Shown here piece after piece: positions 41,492-48,114 of a stretch of 48,114 nucleotides of DNA. Each line of letters opens with the position of its first letter. Position 1 is the first letter of the stretch. A program made the position numbers and the translations under genes. A model generated the notes under the pieces. It was given only the letters and a program-made list of their open reading frames with translations. It had not been told where the DNA came from and ran no database searches. This DNA comes from Candidatus Bathyarchaeota archaeon (GTDB taxonomy: Archaea; Thermoproteota; Bathyarchaeia; Bathyarchaeales; Bathycorpusculaceae). The stretch is taken from assembly GCA_013388895.1 (NCBI GenBank), contig JACAEK010000006.1:1-48114 (forward strand), read 5' to 3'.

Positions 41492-41628
41492 CTTTGTGAA
41501 TATGGTTAAAGTGGAAAATGGAATAGTATTTGAACAAGTATTTAAGTATCTTCAACGTTTTCCCAGGTTTCTCAAGAAAAAATGGTGCCAAAAACCTAAA
41601 AAATGGGAGAGTTGATGGAAATCGCTTA

Positions 41629-42312
41629 TTATTTTCCAAACGTTTTCTTAACCCAAGCGCGTGTTTTTTCCATGTCTTCTCTGAAGCGTTTCAGTTCTTC
41701 GGGCGTTCGTTTTGGCGCTTTAGGCTTTTCTGCAGGCGTCGCATAAACGTCTAAGAGGTCGCCTTTTGGCTGTTTCTCGATGTGTATGTTTACTCTTAAC
41801 CCAATGTTAACTTTCTCCGGATCAATGTCTCTCATTGTCATCGGCAGGCAAGTGTTTGTTCCATCTATTCTAACCATTGCACCAACTAGTGGTTGGAGAT
41901 GAGCCATAGAAGGCCAAGCAATAGCCATAACTGTGTGCGCGTGGACTTCGCCTTTTTTCGAAAGTTCAACCCATTTTGTCTCTTCTAATCTGCATTTAGG
42001 ATTGAAGCAGTGTGCACGTGGTGGGCAGTAGACTAATCCGCATTTTGGACATTTTGTTCCATACAATTTGCCCTCTAGAAGTCCCATGAAGAATTTTGAG
42101 GTTTTGCCGTAGCTGTGATGAAACATGTTGCCGTGTGGACGATGTACAATCAGGAATTTCTCGGGTCTCAGATTATTCAATGTTGGACCATCGTTCATTT
42201 CAATTATTTTCCATCCTTCAGGTCTCCAGCCGCCTTTACGTATCCAGTTGTCCCACCATTTTTCGTCAATCTTTTGTTCCTTCAAAACCTTTTCAGGTCC
42301 AGGTTGCTTCAT
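41629..42312 (-). CDS. DUF35 zinc-ribbon/OB-fold protein, partner of thiolase-like 2, with extensions
   Basis: A 227-residue DUF35 protein, longer than the usual 130. The N-terminal 75 residues (WWDNWIRKGGWRPEGWKII) are an added segment. Then come the zinc ribbon (GTKCPKCGLVYCPPRAHCFNPKC) and the OB-fold (VHAHTVMAIAWPSM, MVRIDGTNTCLPM). The C-terminal 50 residues form a basic Pro-rich linker and helix (RTPEELKRFREDMEKTRAWV). It starts four bases after the thiolase-like gene, so the two form a complex by analogy with other thiolase/DUF35 pairs. Confidence 0.9.
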   Translation of the reverse strand: MKQPGPEKVLKEQKIDEKWWDNWIRKGGWRPEGWKIIEMNDGPTLNNLRPEKFLIVHRPHGNMFHHSYGKTSKFFMGLLEGKLYGTKCPKCGLVYCPPRAHCFNPKCRLEETKWVELSKKGEVHAHTVMAIAWPSMAHLQPLVGAMVRIDGTNTCLPMTMRDIDPEKVNIGLRVNIHIEKQPKGDLLDVYATPAEKPKAPKRTPEELKRFREDMEKTRAWVKKTFGK

Positions 42313-42316
42313 TGTC

Positions 42317-43612
42317 TTACACCTCCAAAACTACAGCGCCTGCCTGACAGCCAGTGCCGCCATGTCCATGAATGAAGCCTTTCTTTGGTTTGCTTAATTG
42401 TCTTCCAGGTGCGCCCCATTTCTTGCCAATTTGATTGCTAAGTTGCCAGTAAACGTCAACCACTTGAGCAACAGACGTAGAGCCCACTGCATGTCCCTGA
42501 GCTGTTAAAGCGCCGCTTAGTTGGCAAGGAAGCTCCCCGTGAGGCTGTATCACGCCTTCTCTGAGCAGTTTCTTTCCTTCGCCTCTTTTACAGAAGTCAA
42601 AGTCCTCTAGCCCTGCCAAGACTACGCCTGCATATGGGTCAAAGATTTCGACGAGGCTTATCTCTTTTCGTGGGTTCCTTATTCCAGCGTCCTTGTAGGC
42701 CATTCGTGCAGACACTCTTAATGCGCCGAAATTGCATAGGTCTGGGTATGGCGACATGGGGGCGGGAACGTGTTTTGGCCAGATTTTTTCGTCTTCTGGG
42801 TATAATCCTTTCCATGCTGGATTGTCTGGTCTATCTCCAGCTCTCATAGTGTCTGACCCGAAGCCCACGCCGGATATCCAGACTGGATTGTCAGTTAACT
42901 TCTTTGTTGTTTCCTCATTTGCTAAGAGTAATGCTGAGGCGCCTTCGCTTGTCATTGCACATTCATAAAGCCTATATGGCCAAGAGATTAAGCGGGACTT
43001 GTACACGTCGTCAATGGTGATTTTGCTGAAGCCATGTTGGGCTGGCCACTGTGCGTATGGATTTTCAAGTGAATTGTTGTGGCATAACACTGAAACTTGA
43101 GCCAAGTCTTCTTCTGTTTCACCATAAACATGCATTCGTCTTGCTTCCATTGTGGCGTAGAAGGCATTGTAAGTAAAGCCTGACACAAAGTCCCAGTCTG
43201 TGTCTCCTGCGATGGCTATTGCTTCATTGACTTTTTGGATTGGCAGTTCGTCCATTTTTTCCCATCCTACTACGAGGACTGCGGGGAACATGCCTGAACG
43301 TATCCACAGAGCCGCATTTACTATTGCGTCTATTGGTGTTGCTCCACCTGATTCCACCCGATAGCATGGTACGGCGCTTAGTCCCAGATAGTCGTTGATT
43401 ATCCAGTGCATGCATTGTTGCTGTTCTAGAATGTCGCTGAAATATGAGTAGCAACAAGCGTATCCTTTCTTTACGAAGTCTCCAAGTTCAAGGTCTGGTA
43501 CTTCATCTAATATCATTTTGACGGCTTCTGCACACATTTCTTCTTGCAAAGTATGTCTAGGATTGTCAAATCTGGAAATGCTGCCAGCAACTATTCCGAC
43601 TTTCTTTGCCAA
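42317..43612 (-). CDS. Thiolase-like protein lacking the nucleophilic cysteine
   Basis: A 431-residue thiolase homologue. It aligns without gaps to thiolase 1 around the active site, but has RVESGGATPIDA where thiolase 1 has RTEAACASSGAA, so Gly90 stands at the Cys position. The EVHDCFT block becomes EIFDPYA, while the final His block (AQGHAVGST) is kept. Without the Cys it cannot do the usual Claisen chemistry. Thiolase-like aldolases such as Ltp2 also lack Cys and work with a DUF35 partner, so a retro-aldol or scaffolding role is possible. The DUF35 gene follows at four bases. Confidence 0.85.
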   Translation of the reverse strand: MAKKVGIVAGSISRFDNPRHTLQEEMCAEAVKMILDEVPDLELGDFVKKGYACCYSYFSDILEQQQCMHWIINDYLGLSAVPCYRVESGGATPIDAIVNAALWIRSGMFPAVLVVGWEKMDELPIQKVNEAIAIAGDTDWDFVSGFTYNAFYATMEARRMHVYGETEEDLAQVSVLCHNNSLENPYAQWPAQHGFSKITIDDVYKSRLISWPYRLYECAMTSEGASALLLANEETTKKLTDNPVWISGVGFGSDTMRAGDRPDNPAWKGLYPEDEKIWPKHVPAPMSPYPDLCNFGALRVSARMAYKDAGIRNPRKEISLVEIFDPYAGVVLAGLEDFDFCKRGEGKKLLREGVIQPHGELPCQLSGALTAQGHAVGSTSVAQVVDVYWQLSNQIGKKWGAPGRQLSKPKKGFIHGHGGTGCQAGAVVLEV

Positions 43613-43712
43613 TTTTCCACCTCATTTTTAAAGTGGTATCTACTGAAATTCAATGGCTAATAAGATTTTTGTGGAAAAAATCATGCAAAGAATATGAAGC
43701 ATTTTATGAATC

Positions 43713-43723
43713 CTTTTATAAAC
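43713..43723 (+). promoter_or_regulatory. TATA box of the KAS-like gene
   Basis: CTTTTATAAAC is centred about 28 nt before the ATG at 43746. In archaea transcription starts about 25-27 nt after the TATA box, so the message would be leaderless. No Shine-Dalgarno is seen before this ATG, in agreement. Confidence 0.55.
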
Positions 43724-43745
43724 TTCTTTCGTCAATTTTACTGAC

Positions 43746-44852
43746 ATGAATATACTGGATCTAGCCGCTGCTTTTCCGAAAGACAAGTATTCCACAGAGA
43801 GCCTAATGCAGATTTTCCCATGTGAGCTTCCCGAAGGGGTCAGGCAAAACGTGCTCAATCTGGGAGTATCAGAACGCTATCTCCTAGATCATGTTGACTC
43901 ACAAACTGCGATGAGCGAAACTGAACTCGTAAATCTTTGCTCAGAAGCTTGCCAAAAAGTTATGGAGAAATCCGCACTGTCGCTTAGGGATGTAGGCTTT
44001 TTTGTAGCGACTTATGACGTAAACCCATTCTTAAGTCCGGGTCTAAGCCAGCTCTTAACCCGAGAAATTGGTTTTGACTGTTACATTAAGCATGCTAACA
44101 TACAAGGAATAGCCAGCACAGCATTCTCAAAAGCCCTTGAAATTGCAGAAAACTACTTGGCAAGAAATGAGAAAGACTACGCTTTGGTTAGCATTTCGGG
44201 AGTAAGCTCATGCTGGTTTCAAAATCAAGTGCACGGATTGAAAGATGTTTTGGAAATCAGCAAAATCAACCAGATAAAAAACAAGGAAAAAAGACAGACA
44301 GAATTAAGGAAGTGGATTGCAACCATGGAGTTTTTCCTTTTCGGAGACGGTGTAGCTGCTGCAGTTGTGTCAAGGAATGGTGAAGGGTTATCTGTTGAAA
44401 AAGGTGTGGAAGTCACTAACATCAGAAAAAAGGACTATTTGGCTGGCTACGCTGCCCTCACTGCTGTTAGCGAGCCTTTCAAATTCGGCTTCTATTCAAA
44501 CCTTGGCAAAGAAATTCCCGAGTTAGGAGCAGAGTACACGGCTTTAGCGCTTAAGAAGTTGCTTGGAAAAGAAGCAGAAAGCATTACAGGAACAGCAAGG
44601 AAATGGGCGGTTCACACTGGGAGCGAAAAAATCCTTAACAGAATAGCAGAAACCCACAACATTGCCTACGAAAAGATTAGAGAATCGCACGAAGTGCTTA
44701 GAGATTGCGGCAATTTAGCTGGAGCCAGCTTACCAGCTATACTTGAAAAAATAGTTTCAGGCGGCAAGCTTTCAAGGAATGATGTTGTGCTGATGGTTGG
44801 TTATGGGTGGGGATTTTCAGCCGCTGCAACTCTACTAAGATATGAAAGATAA
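43746..44852 (+). CDS. KAS III/type III PKS-fold protein with Gln at the nucleophile position
   Basis: A 368-residue thiolase-fold protein. His290 (WAVHTGSEKIL) and Asn323 (RDCGNLAGAS) match the catalytic His and Asn of KAS III and chalcone-synthase-like enzymes. The nucleophile block, GC-[FH]-AG in type III PKS, reads ANIQGIASTAF here, so Gln120 replaces Cys while the following ALEIAEN helix is kept. Cys-to-Gln is the KSQ change known to turn ketosynthases into malonyl decarboxylases. The gene is divergent from the thiolase-like gene and overlaps the next gene by 11 bp. Substrate unknown; HMG-CoA synthase is excluded by the missing Cys. Confidence 0.75.
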   Translation: MNILDLAAAFPKDKYSTESLMQIFPCELPEGVRQNVLNLGVSERYLLDHVDSQTAMSETELVNLCSEACQKVMEKSALSLRDVGFFVATYDVNPFLSPGLSQLLTREIGFDCYIKHANIQGIASTAFSKALEIAENYLARNEKDYALVSISGVSSCWFQNQVHGLKDVLEISKINQIKNKEKRQTELRKWIATMEFFLFGDGVAAAVVSRNGEGLSVEKGVEVTNIRKKDYLAGYAALTAVSEPFKFGFYSNLGKEIPELGAEYTALALKKLLGKEAESITGTARKWAVHTGSEKILNRIAETHNIAYEKIRESHEVLRDCGNLAGASLPAILEKIVSGGKLSRNDVVLMVGYGWGFSAAATLLRYER

Positions 44853-45540
44853 GGCTTCAATGGAATGGACATTTATGGAGAACCACAAAATGCAGAAAGG
44901 ACTCAGCCAGAATCACATTGTAGATGAGACGTTAAAAGCCCTTAAACGAAACAGATTCAGAGCGGTTTATGTGGAAAATCGGAAAAAAGCTTTACAGAGC
45001 ATTATGGAAGAAATACCTTCAAACGCCACTATTGGCGTAGGAGACTCGTTAACGTTAAAGGAAATTGGCGTTTTTGAGGAATTGAAGCACAGAGGCTTCA
45101 CGTTGTTTTGGCCGTTTGATGAGAAGGTTGCCAAGGAAAACAGAAGAGCTGTTATGCGAAAAGCTTTGCTAGCAGACATATTCTTGTCAAGCTCAAACGC
45201 AGTTACTGTGGATGGAAAAATCGTGAATGTTGACGCTACTGGAAACAGGGTTGCAGGTTTAGTTTTTGGACCTAGAAAGGCGATTGTAGTGGTTGGAGTG
45301 AACAAGATAGTGAAGAATGTGGAAGAAGCCCTAGAAAGAATTAAGACTATAGCGGCGCCATTAAATGCGAAGAGAATCAGAGAAGAGCGTGGTTGGGAAT
45401 TGTTGCCCTGCGTTGAAACTGGGAAATGTGTGGACTGTAGTGCAGAGAACCGAATATGCAACATAACCGCCATCATAGAGAAGAAGCCTAGAGCCATAGA
45501 CTTGCTTGTAATCATTATAGGAGAAAACTTGGGACTATAA
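44842..45540 (+). CDS. LUD-domain (LutC/DUF162-like) protein
   Basis: A 232-residue LUD-domain protein. Signatures are NATIGVGDSLTLKEIGVFEEL, LADIFLSSSNAVTVDGKIVNVDATGNR and FGPRKAIVVVGVNKIVKN. A Cys motif (TGKCVDCSAENRICN) near the C-terminus could hold a metal. LUD domains occur in lactate-utilisation enzymes and in many small proteins of unknown role in anaerobes. It overlaps the KAS-like gene by 11 bp. The true start could be one of the Mets up to 16 codons further in, since the first residues are unlike the family. Confidence 0.88.
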   Translation: MKDKASMEWTFMENHKMQKGLSQNHIVDETLKALKRNRFRAVYVENRKKALQSIMEEIPSNATIGVGDSLTLKEIGVFEELKHRGFTLFWPFDEKVAKENRRAVMRKALLADIFLSSSNAVTVDGKIVNVDATGNRVAGLVFGPRKAIVVVGVNKIVKNVEEALERIKTIAAPLNAKRIREERGWELLPCVETGKCVDCSAENRICNITAIIEKKPRAIDLLVIIIGENLGL

Positions 45541-45604
45541 TCGGCACGCGGTACGACATTCTTCACAAAACTATTTATTCAAAAACTCTAGTTAATGAAG
45601 AGAC

Positions 45605-45976
45605 ATGGCAGCATCAAAAAGTCAATACAAGACCATTAATGAATATATCGTTAGATTCCCAAAAAATGTCAGAGATGTTTTAGAAAAACTTAGACGGGTT
45701 ATTAGAGAATCTGCACCTGAAGCTGAAGAGACGATAAGTTATGGAATTCCCACATTTGACCTCAATGGGAAGCATTTGGTGCATTTCGCAGCATATAAGA
45801 ATCATGTTGGCTTTTATCCCACTCCATCACCGATTGAAGCCTTCAAAAAAGAGTTATCCTCCTTCAAAACTTCAAAGGGTACTGTCCAATTTCCATTTGA
45901 TAAGCCGATTCCGTTTGATTTAGTGAAGAAAATTGTGAAATTCAGAGTAAAAGAGAACGAGTCAGAAAGAAAATAG
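45605..45976 (+). CDS. DUF1801 protein (iron-chaperone-like, YdhG family)
   Basis: A 123-residue DUF1801 protein: INEYIVRFPKNVRDVLEKLR, then APEAEETISYGIPTFDLNGK, HLVHFAAYKNHVGFYP and GTVQFPFDKPIPFDLVKKIV. These blocks define the family, whose YdhG/frataxin-like members were proposed to handle iron. No Cys metal site is present. It ends six bases before the converging pseudogene. Confidence 0.9.
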   Translation: MAASKSQYKTINEYIVRFPKNVRDVLEKLRRVIRESAPEAEETISYGIPTFDLNGKHLVHFAAYKNHVGFYPTPSPIEAFKKELSSFKTSKGTVQFPFDKPIPFDLVKKIVKFRVKENESERK

Positions 45977-45981
45977 CTCTT

Positions 45982-46520
45982 TCATCTTCCCTCGTATGCT
46001 TGTTCTATTTTTTTAATATCAAGTTTTTTCATTGTATAAATTGCCTTCATGACTCGCTGCGCTTTTTCTTGATCAGGACCTTCCACGATTTCCTGCAGAA
46101 TGGCTGGAGCAATTTGTCACGACACGCCATATTTGTCTTTCAACCAACCACATGCTGTTCTATTCCTCCCTTAGAAAGCGCATTCCACAACTCATCAATT
46201 TGTTCTTGTGTTTGGCATGTGACATACATTGAAATGCTCTCGGTAAATTTGTCGAAGCTCGAAAACCCTCCGCCGTTCACTGCCAAAAATCCTTGCCCGT
46301 TAAGCTGAAAACGAATAGCTTTGACGTTGGCTGCAGGCCCAGGCATGATATCTTCTGACATTTCGGGCACATTTTTAAGCGCCTCAAGCTCTTCTTTCCC
46401 GAAGTAAGTAGTTTTCAGAATCTTCGAATTTCCGAATACAGAAGAAAAAACGGACACGTACAGCTTAACTGCCTCTTCAGCTTCCCTCTTGAATGTTAAA
46501 CTAAGTGTTATTGTTTTCAT
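45982..46520 (-). pseudogene. PhnB/glyoxalase-fold (VOC) protein with frameshift and nonsense codon
   Basis: The open part (46520-46140) reads TLSLTFKREAEEAVKLYVSVF, then LNGQGFLAVNGGGF and ISMYVTCQTQEQIDELWNAL, a PhnB-type VOC protein, and stops early at VVG. The neighbouring frame supplies the family's missing end, GWLKDKYGVS, a TGA where Trp is expected, then QIAPAILQEIVEG and VMKAIYTMKKLDI, closing at 45982. One frameshift near 46145 plus one TGG-to-TGA change accounts for it. The full protein would be about 179 residues. Two independent lesions argue for a dead gene. Confidence 0.82.
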
Positions 46521-46571
46521 ATAGTTTCAACTATCTTTGCGCTTGAAACAGAAATGCAGGCTTGAGCTTTC

Positions 46572-46997
46572 CTATTTCCACTCGTGGACTGTGACGTGGA
46601 ATTCCATCCACATAGGGTCCAAGGCTTCGAAAGTGGCAACAGCGATGAGGTCGGTTCATCCATCCTAGTTTCTCTGACATGGTCGTGAAGTTCCATAAGC
46701 CTACACTTGCTGGTTGCCACCAACCATCTTCATAAGATTACAGCCTTTGAGCACGCCCATGTCACCGCCCATGGTTCTGATCACTGCCTGAGTTTTTGCT
46801 TTGGCTATGCCTTTAACAGGATTCTTGCTCTTGCCTGTTACGTTGATGGTAAGGTCTACGCCTTTGGCTCGTCCCATGCCCTTCACTTCAGCTCTCCACG
46901 TGTACACTGAGATTACGCCTTCTGTTGTGATTGACTTGATGAAGTCTGTTCCTGTGCTCTTGCCTTTGCCTTCCCAGAGTTTTTCGCCTAAAACCAT
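46572..46997 (-). pseudogene. Small conserved protein broken by two frameshifts
   Basis: The first frame (46997-46701) reads VLGEKLWEGKGKSTGTDF, ISVYTWRAEVKGMGRAKGVD and MGGDMGVLKGCNLMKMVGG. The sequence goes on in a second frame, SVGLWNFTTMSEKLGWMN, and then in a third, DLIAVATFEALDPMWMEFHV, ending EWK-stop at 46572. Joined, this gives one protein of about 140 residues. The family is one I have seen in archaea and bacteria but cannot name; it is predicted to be mostly beta. It lies back to back with the VOC pseudogene. Confidence 0.7.
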
Positions 46998-47248
46998 GTT
47001 TTTTCACCTCAAGGCAGATGATCGACGCTGTAACTTAAGCATATGTGACTATTGGCTTACATCAACAGAGAGGCCGCCTGCAATTTCTCAAAAACCCAAT
47101 CTACAGACTCGAAACCTCACCAAACATATCTAATGTATCCACAGACTCGCCTTTAACGTTAATTTCAACGAGCCAACACCGATAAGAAAATATCCTTTAA
47201 CCTTCGATACCATTATGTAAACTCAACTCTAACAATAGAGGAAACACA

Positions 47249-48114
47249 ATGTTTGACAAAGAAAACATCAACCAAATAAAAAAGCAACGAGAACGCTGGG
47301 AGAAAACCACGCTTCTGAACTGGATTAAACAGAGCCACGAAAGAAAAACCGAATTTCACAATCATTCGGGCATGACGATAAAACGCTTGTACACGCCAGA
47401 AGACATCGGAAAAATGGATCACATGCGAGACATGGGCTTTCCAGGCGAATATCCATTTCTCCGAGGTGTCCATGCAACCATGTATCGAGGACGATTATGG
47501 ACCATGCGAATGTTTGCAGGGTACGGCATGGCAAAAGAGACAAACAAACGCTTCAAATACTTGCTGAAGGAAGGCGAAACAGGATTAAGCACGGCTTTTG
47601 ATTACCCAACAATAATGGGATATGATTCAGACCATCCAATGGCAAAAGGCGAAGTAGGCATTTGCGGAGTAGCCATATCTTCATTGCAAGACATGGAAGT
47701 GCTTTTTGACGGCATACCACTTGACCAAGTTACAACGTCTATGACCATAAACGGTCCTGCACCTATGCTCTTGGCTATGTATGTGGCTGTGGGCGACAAA
47801 CAAGGCGTGCCACGAGAAAAGCTTGGCGGAACAACCCAAAACGACAATCTAAAAGAGTTTTTCGCCCAAAAACTGTGCATATTCCCACCGAAATCTTCTG
47901 TGAAACTCACAACAGACATAATCGAACACTGCGCTAGGCATTTGCCTAAATGGAATCCAGTAAGCATAAGCGGCTACCACATCCGAGAGGCAGGCGCAAC
48001 AGCACTTCAAGAATTAGCTTTCACACTTTATGACGGCATATCCTACGTAGAATCCACACTAGAAAGAGGATTAAAAGTGGACGACTTTGCGCACAGATTA
48101 TCCTTCTTCTTCGC
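47249..48114 (+). CDS. B12-dependent acyl-CoA mutase large subunit, isobutyryl-CoA-mutase-like (partial)
   Basis: The first 288 residues of a methylmalonyl-CoA mutase-family TIM barrel, cut by the window end. Family blocks are [45 protein letters not shown] and [12 protein letters not shown]. In the classical mutase Tyr89, Arg207 and His244 hold the substrate. At the same numbers this protein has Phe89 (TMRMFAGYG), Gln207 ([10 protein letters not shown]) and His244. Phe and Gln are the isobutyryl-CoA mutase residues, so n-butyryl/isobutyryl-CoA or another acyl-CoA is the likelier substrate. A GAGG lies seven bases before the ATG. The B12-binding part is expected beyond the window. Confidence 0.88.
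   Translation, partial: MFDKENINQIKKQRERWEKTTLLNWIKQSHERKTEFHNHSGMTIKRLYTPEDIGKMDHMRDMGFPGEYPFLRGVHATMYRGRLWTMRMFAGYGMAKETNKRFKYLLKEGETGLSTAFDYPTIMGYDSDHPMAKGEVGICGVAISSLQDMEVLFDGIPLDQVTTSMTINGPAPMLLAMYVAVGDKQGVPREKLGGTTQNDNLKEFFAQKLCIFPPKSSVKLTTDIIEHCARHLPKWNPVSISGYHIREAGATALQELAFTLYDGISYVESTLERGLKVDDFAHRLSFFF

Noticed and set aside
46100-46120. Recoding of TGA as Trp or selenocysteine in the VOC-fold gene
   Set aside because: The same gene has a frameshift just upstream, so it is better explained as dead; no SECIS-like context was noted.
1-48114. CRISPR array or cas genes
   Set aside because: No regularly spaced repeats and no Cas-like proteins were seen on either strand.

Overview
The window looks like a chromosomal contig of an anaerobic archaeon, most plausibly a Thermoproteota lineage such as Bathyarchaeia. 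The grounds are a lone archaeal/eukaryotic-type RNA polymerase subunit H/Rpb5, thiolase genes paired with DUF35 zinc-ribbon/OB-fold proteins, TATA-like elements 25-50 nt upstream of several genes, an oxygen-sensitive class III ribonucleotide reductase, and tungstate uptake. The taxonomic placement is inference. Many genes follow a purine-rich Shine-Dalgarno and several start with TTG or GTG.

Layout. 0.1-0.5 kb: a HIT-family hydrolase. 0.6-5.7 kb: a leftward cassette of HK97-type virion head genes (protease, decoration protein, major capsid protein, two small proteins, portal, small membrane protein) without terminase, tail or integrase, so probably a defective or domesticated provirus. 5.8-10.2 kb: a sensory operon with two paralogous small proteins, a large soluble PAS/GAF histidine kinase and a CheY-like receiver. 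10.2-15.8 kb: acetyltransferases, a methyltransferase, a frameshifted ChrB-like gene next to an MFS transporter, and a DUF3795 gene cut by an in-frame TAG. 16.0-19.3 kb: the nrdR-nrdD-nrdG operon for anaerobic dNTP synthesis. 19.3-21.0 kb: an AHSA1 protein, a GNAT enzyme and an Rpb5-like protein with an extra N-terminal domain. 21.0-26.1 kb: a giant secreted, membrane-anchored subtilase. 26.2-29.6 kb: a ModE-type regulator divergent from a tupABC-type tungstate transporter. 29.6-33.6 kb: a winged-helix regulator, DUF362 and C45 hydrolase genes, a small HTH protein, a GNAT and a HAD phosphatase.

33.6-39.9 kb is an accessory island. It holds a decaying three-gene leftward module (YwgA/DUF4065-like, helical, and PIN-like nuclease proteins), a zinc-ribbon DDE transposase with two tiny overlapping passenger genes, a tRNA-Leu(UAA) with an unusual discriminator, a 22-bp inverted repeat enclosing about 4 kb, a 17-bp direct repeat, two tiny very basic proteins and several hypothetical genes.

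39.9-45.5 kb is an acyl-CoA region: two thiolase/DUF35 pairs (one thiolase-like protein has Gly at the nucleophile position), a divergently encoded KAS/type III PKS-fold protein with Gln at the nucleophile position, and an LUD-domain protein. 45.6-47.0 kb holds a DUF1801 gene and two genes broken by frameshifts. The window ends inside a B12-dependent acyl-CoA mutase whose substrate-site residues (Phe89, Gln207) match isobutyryl-CoA mutase rather than methylmalonyl-CoA mutase.

At least seven reading frames are interrupted by single-base frameshifts or nonsense codons, concentrated in the accessory stretches. Whether this is real decay or assembly error cannot be decided from the sequence alone.
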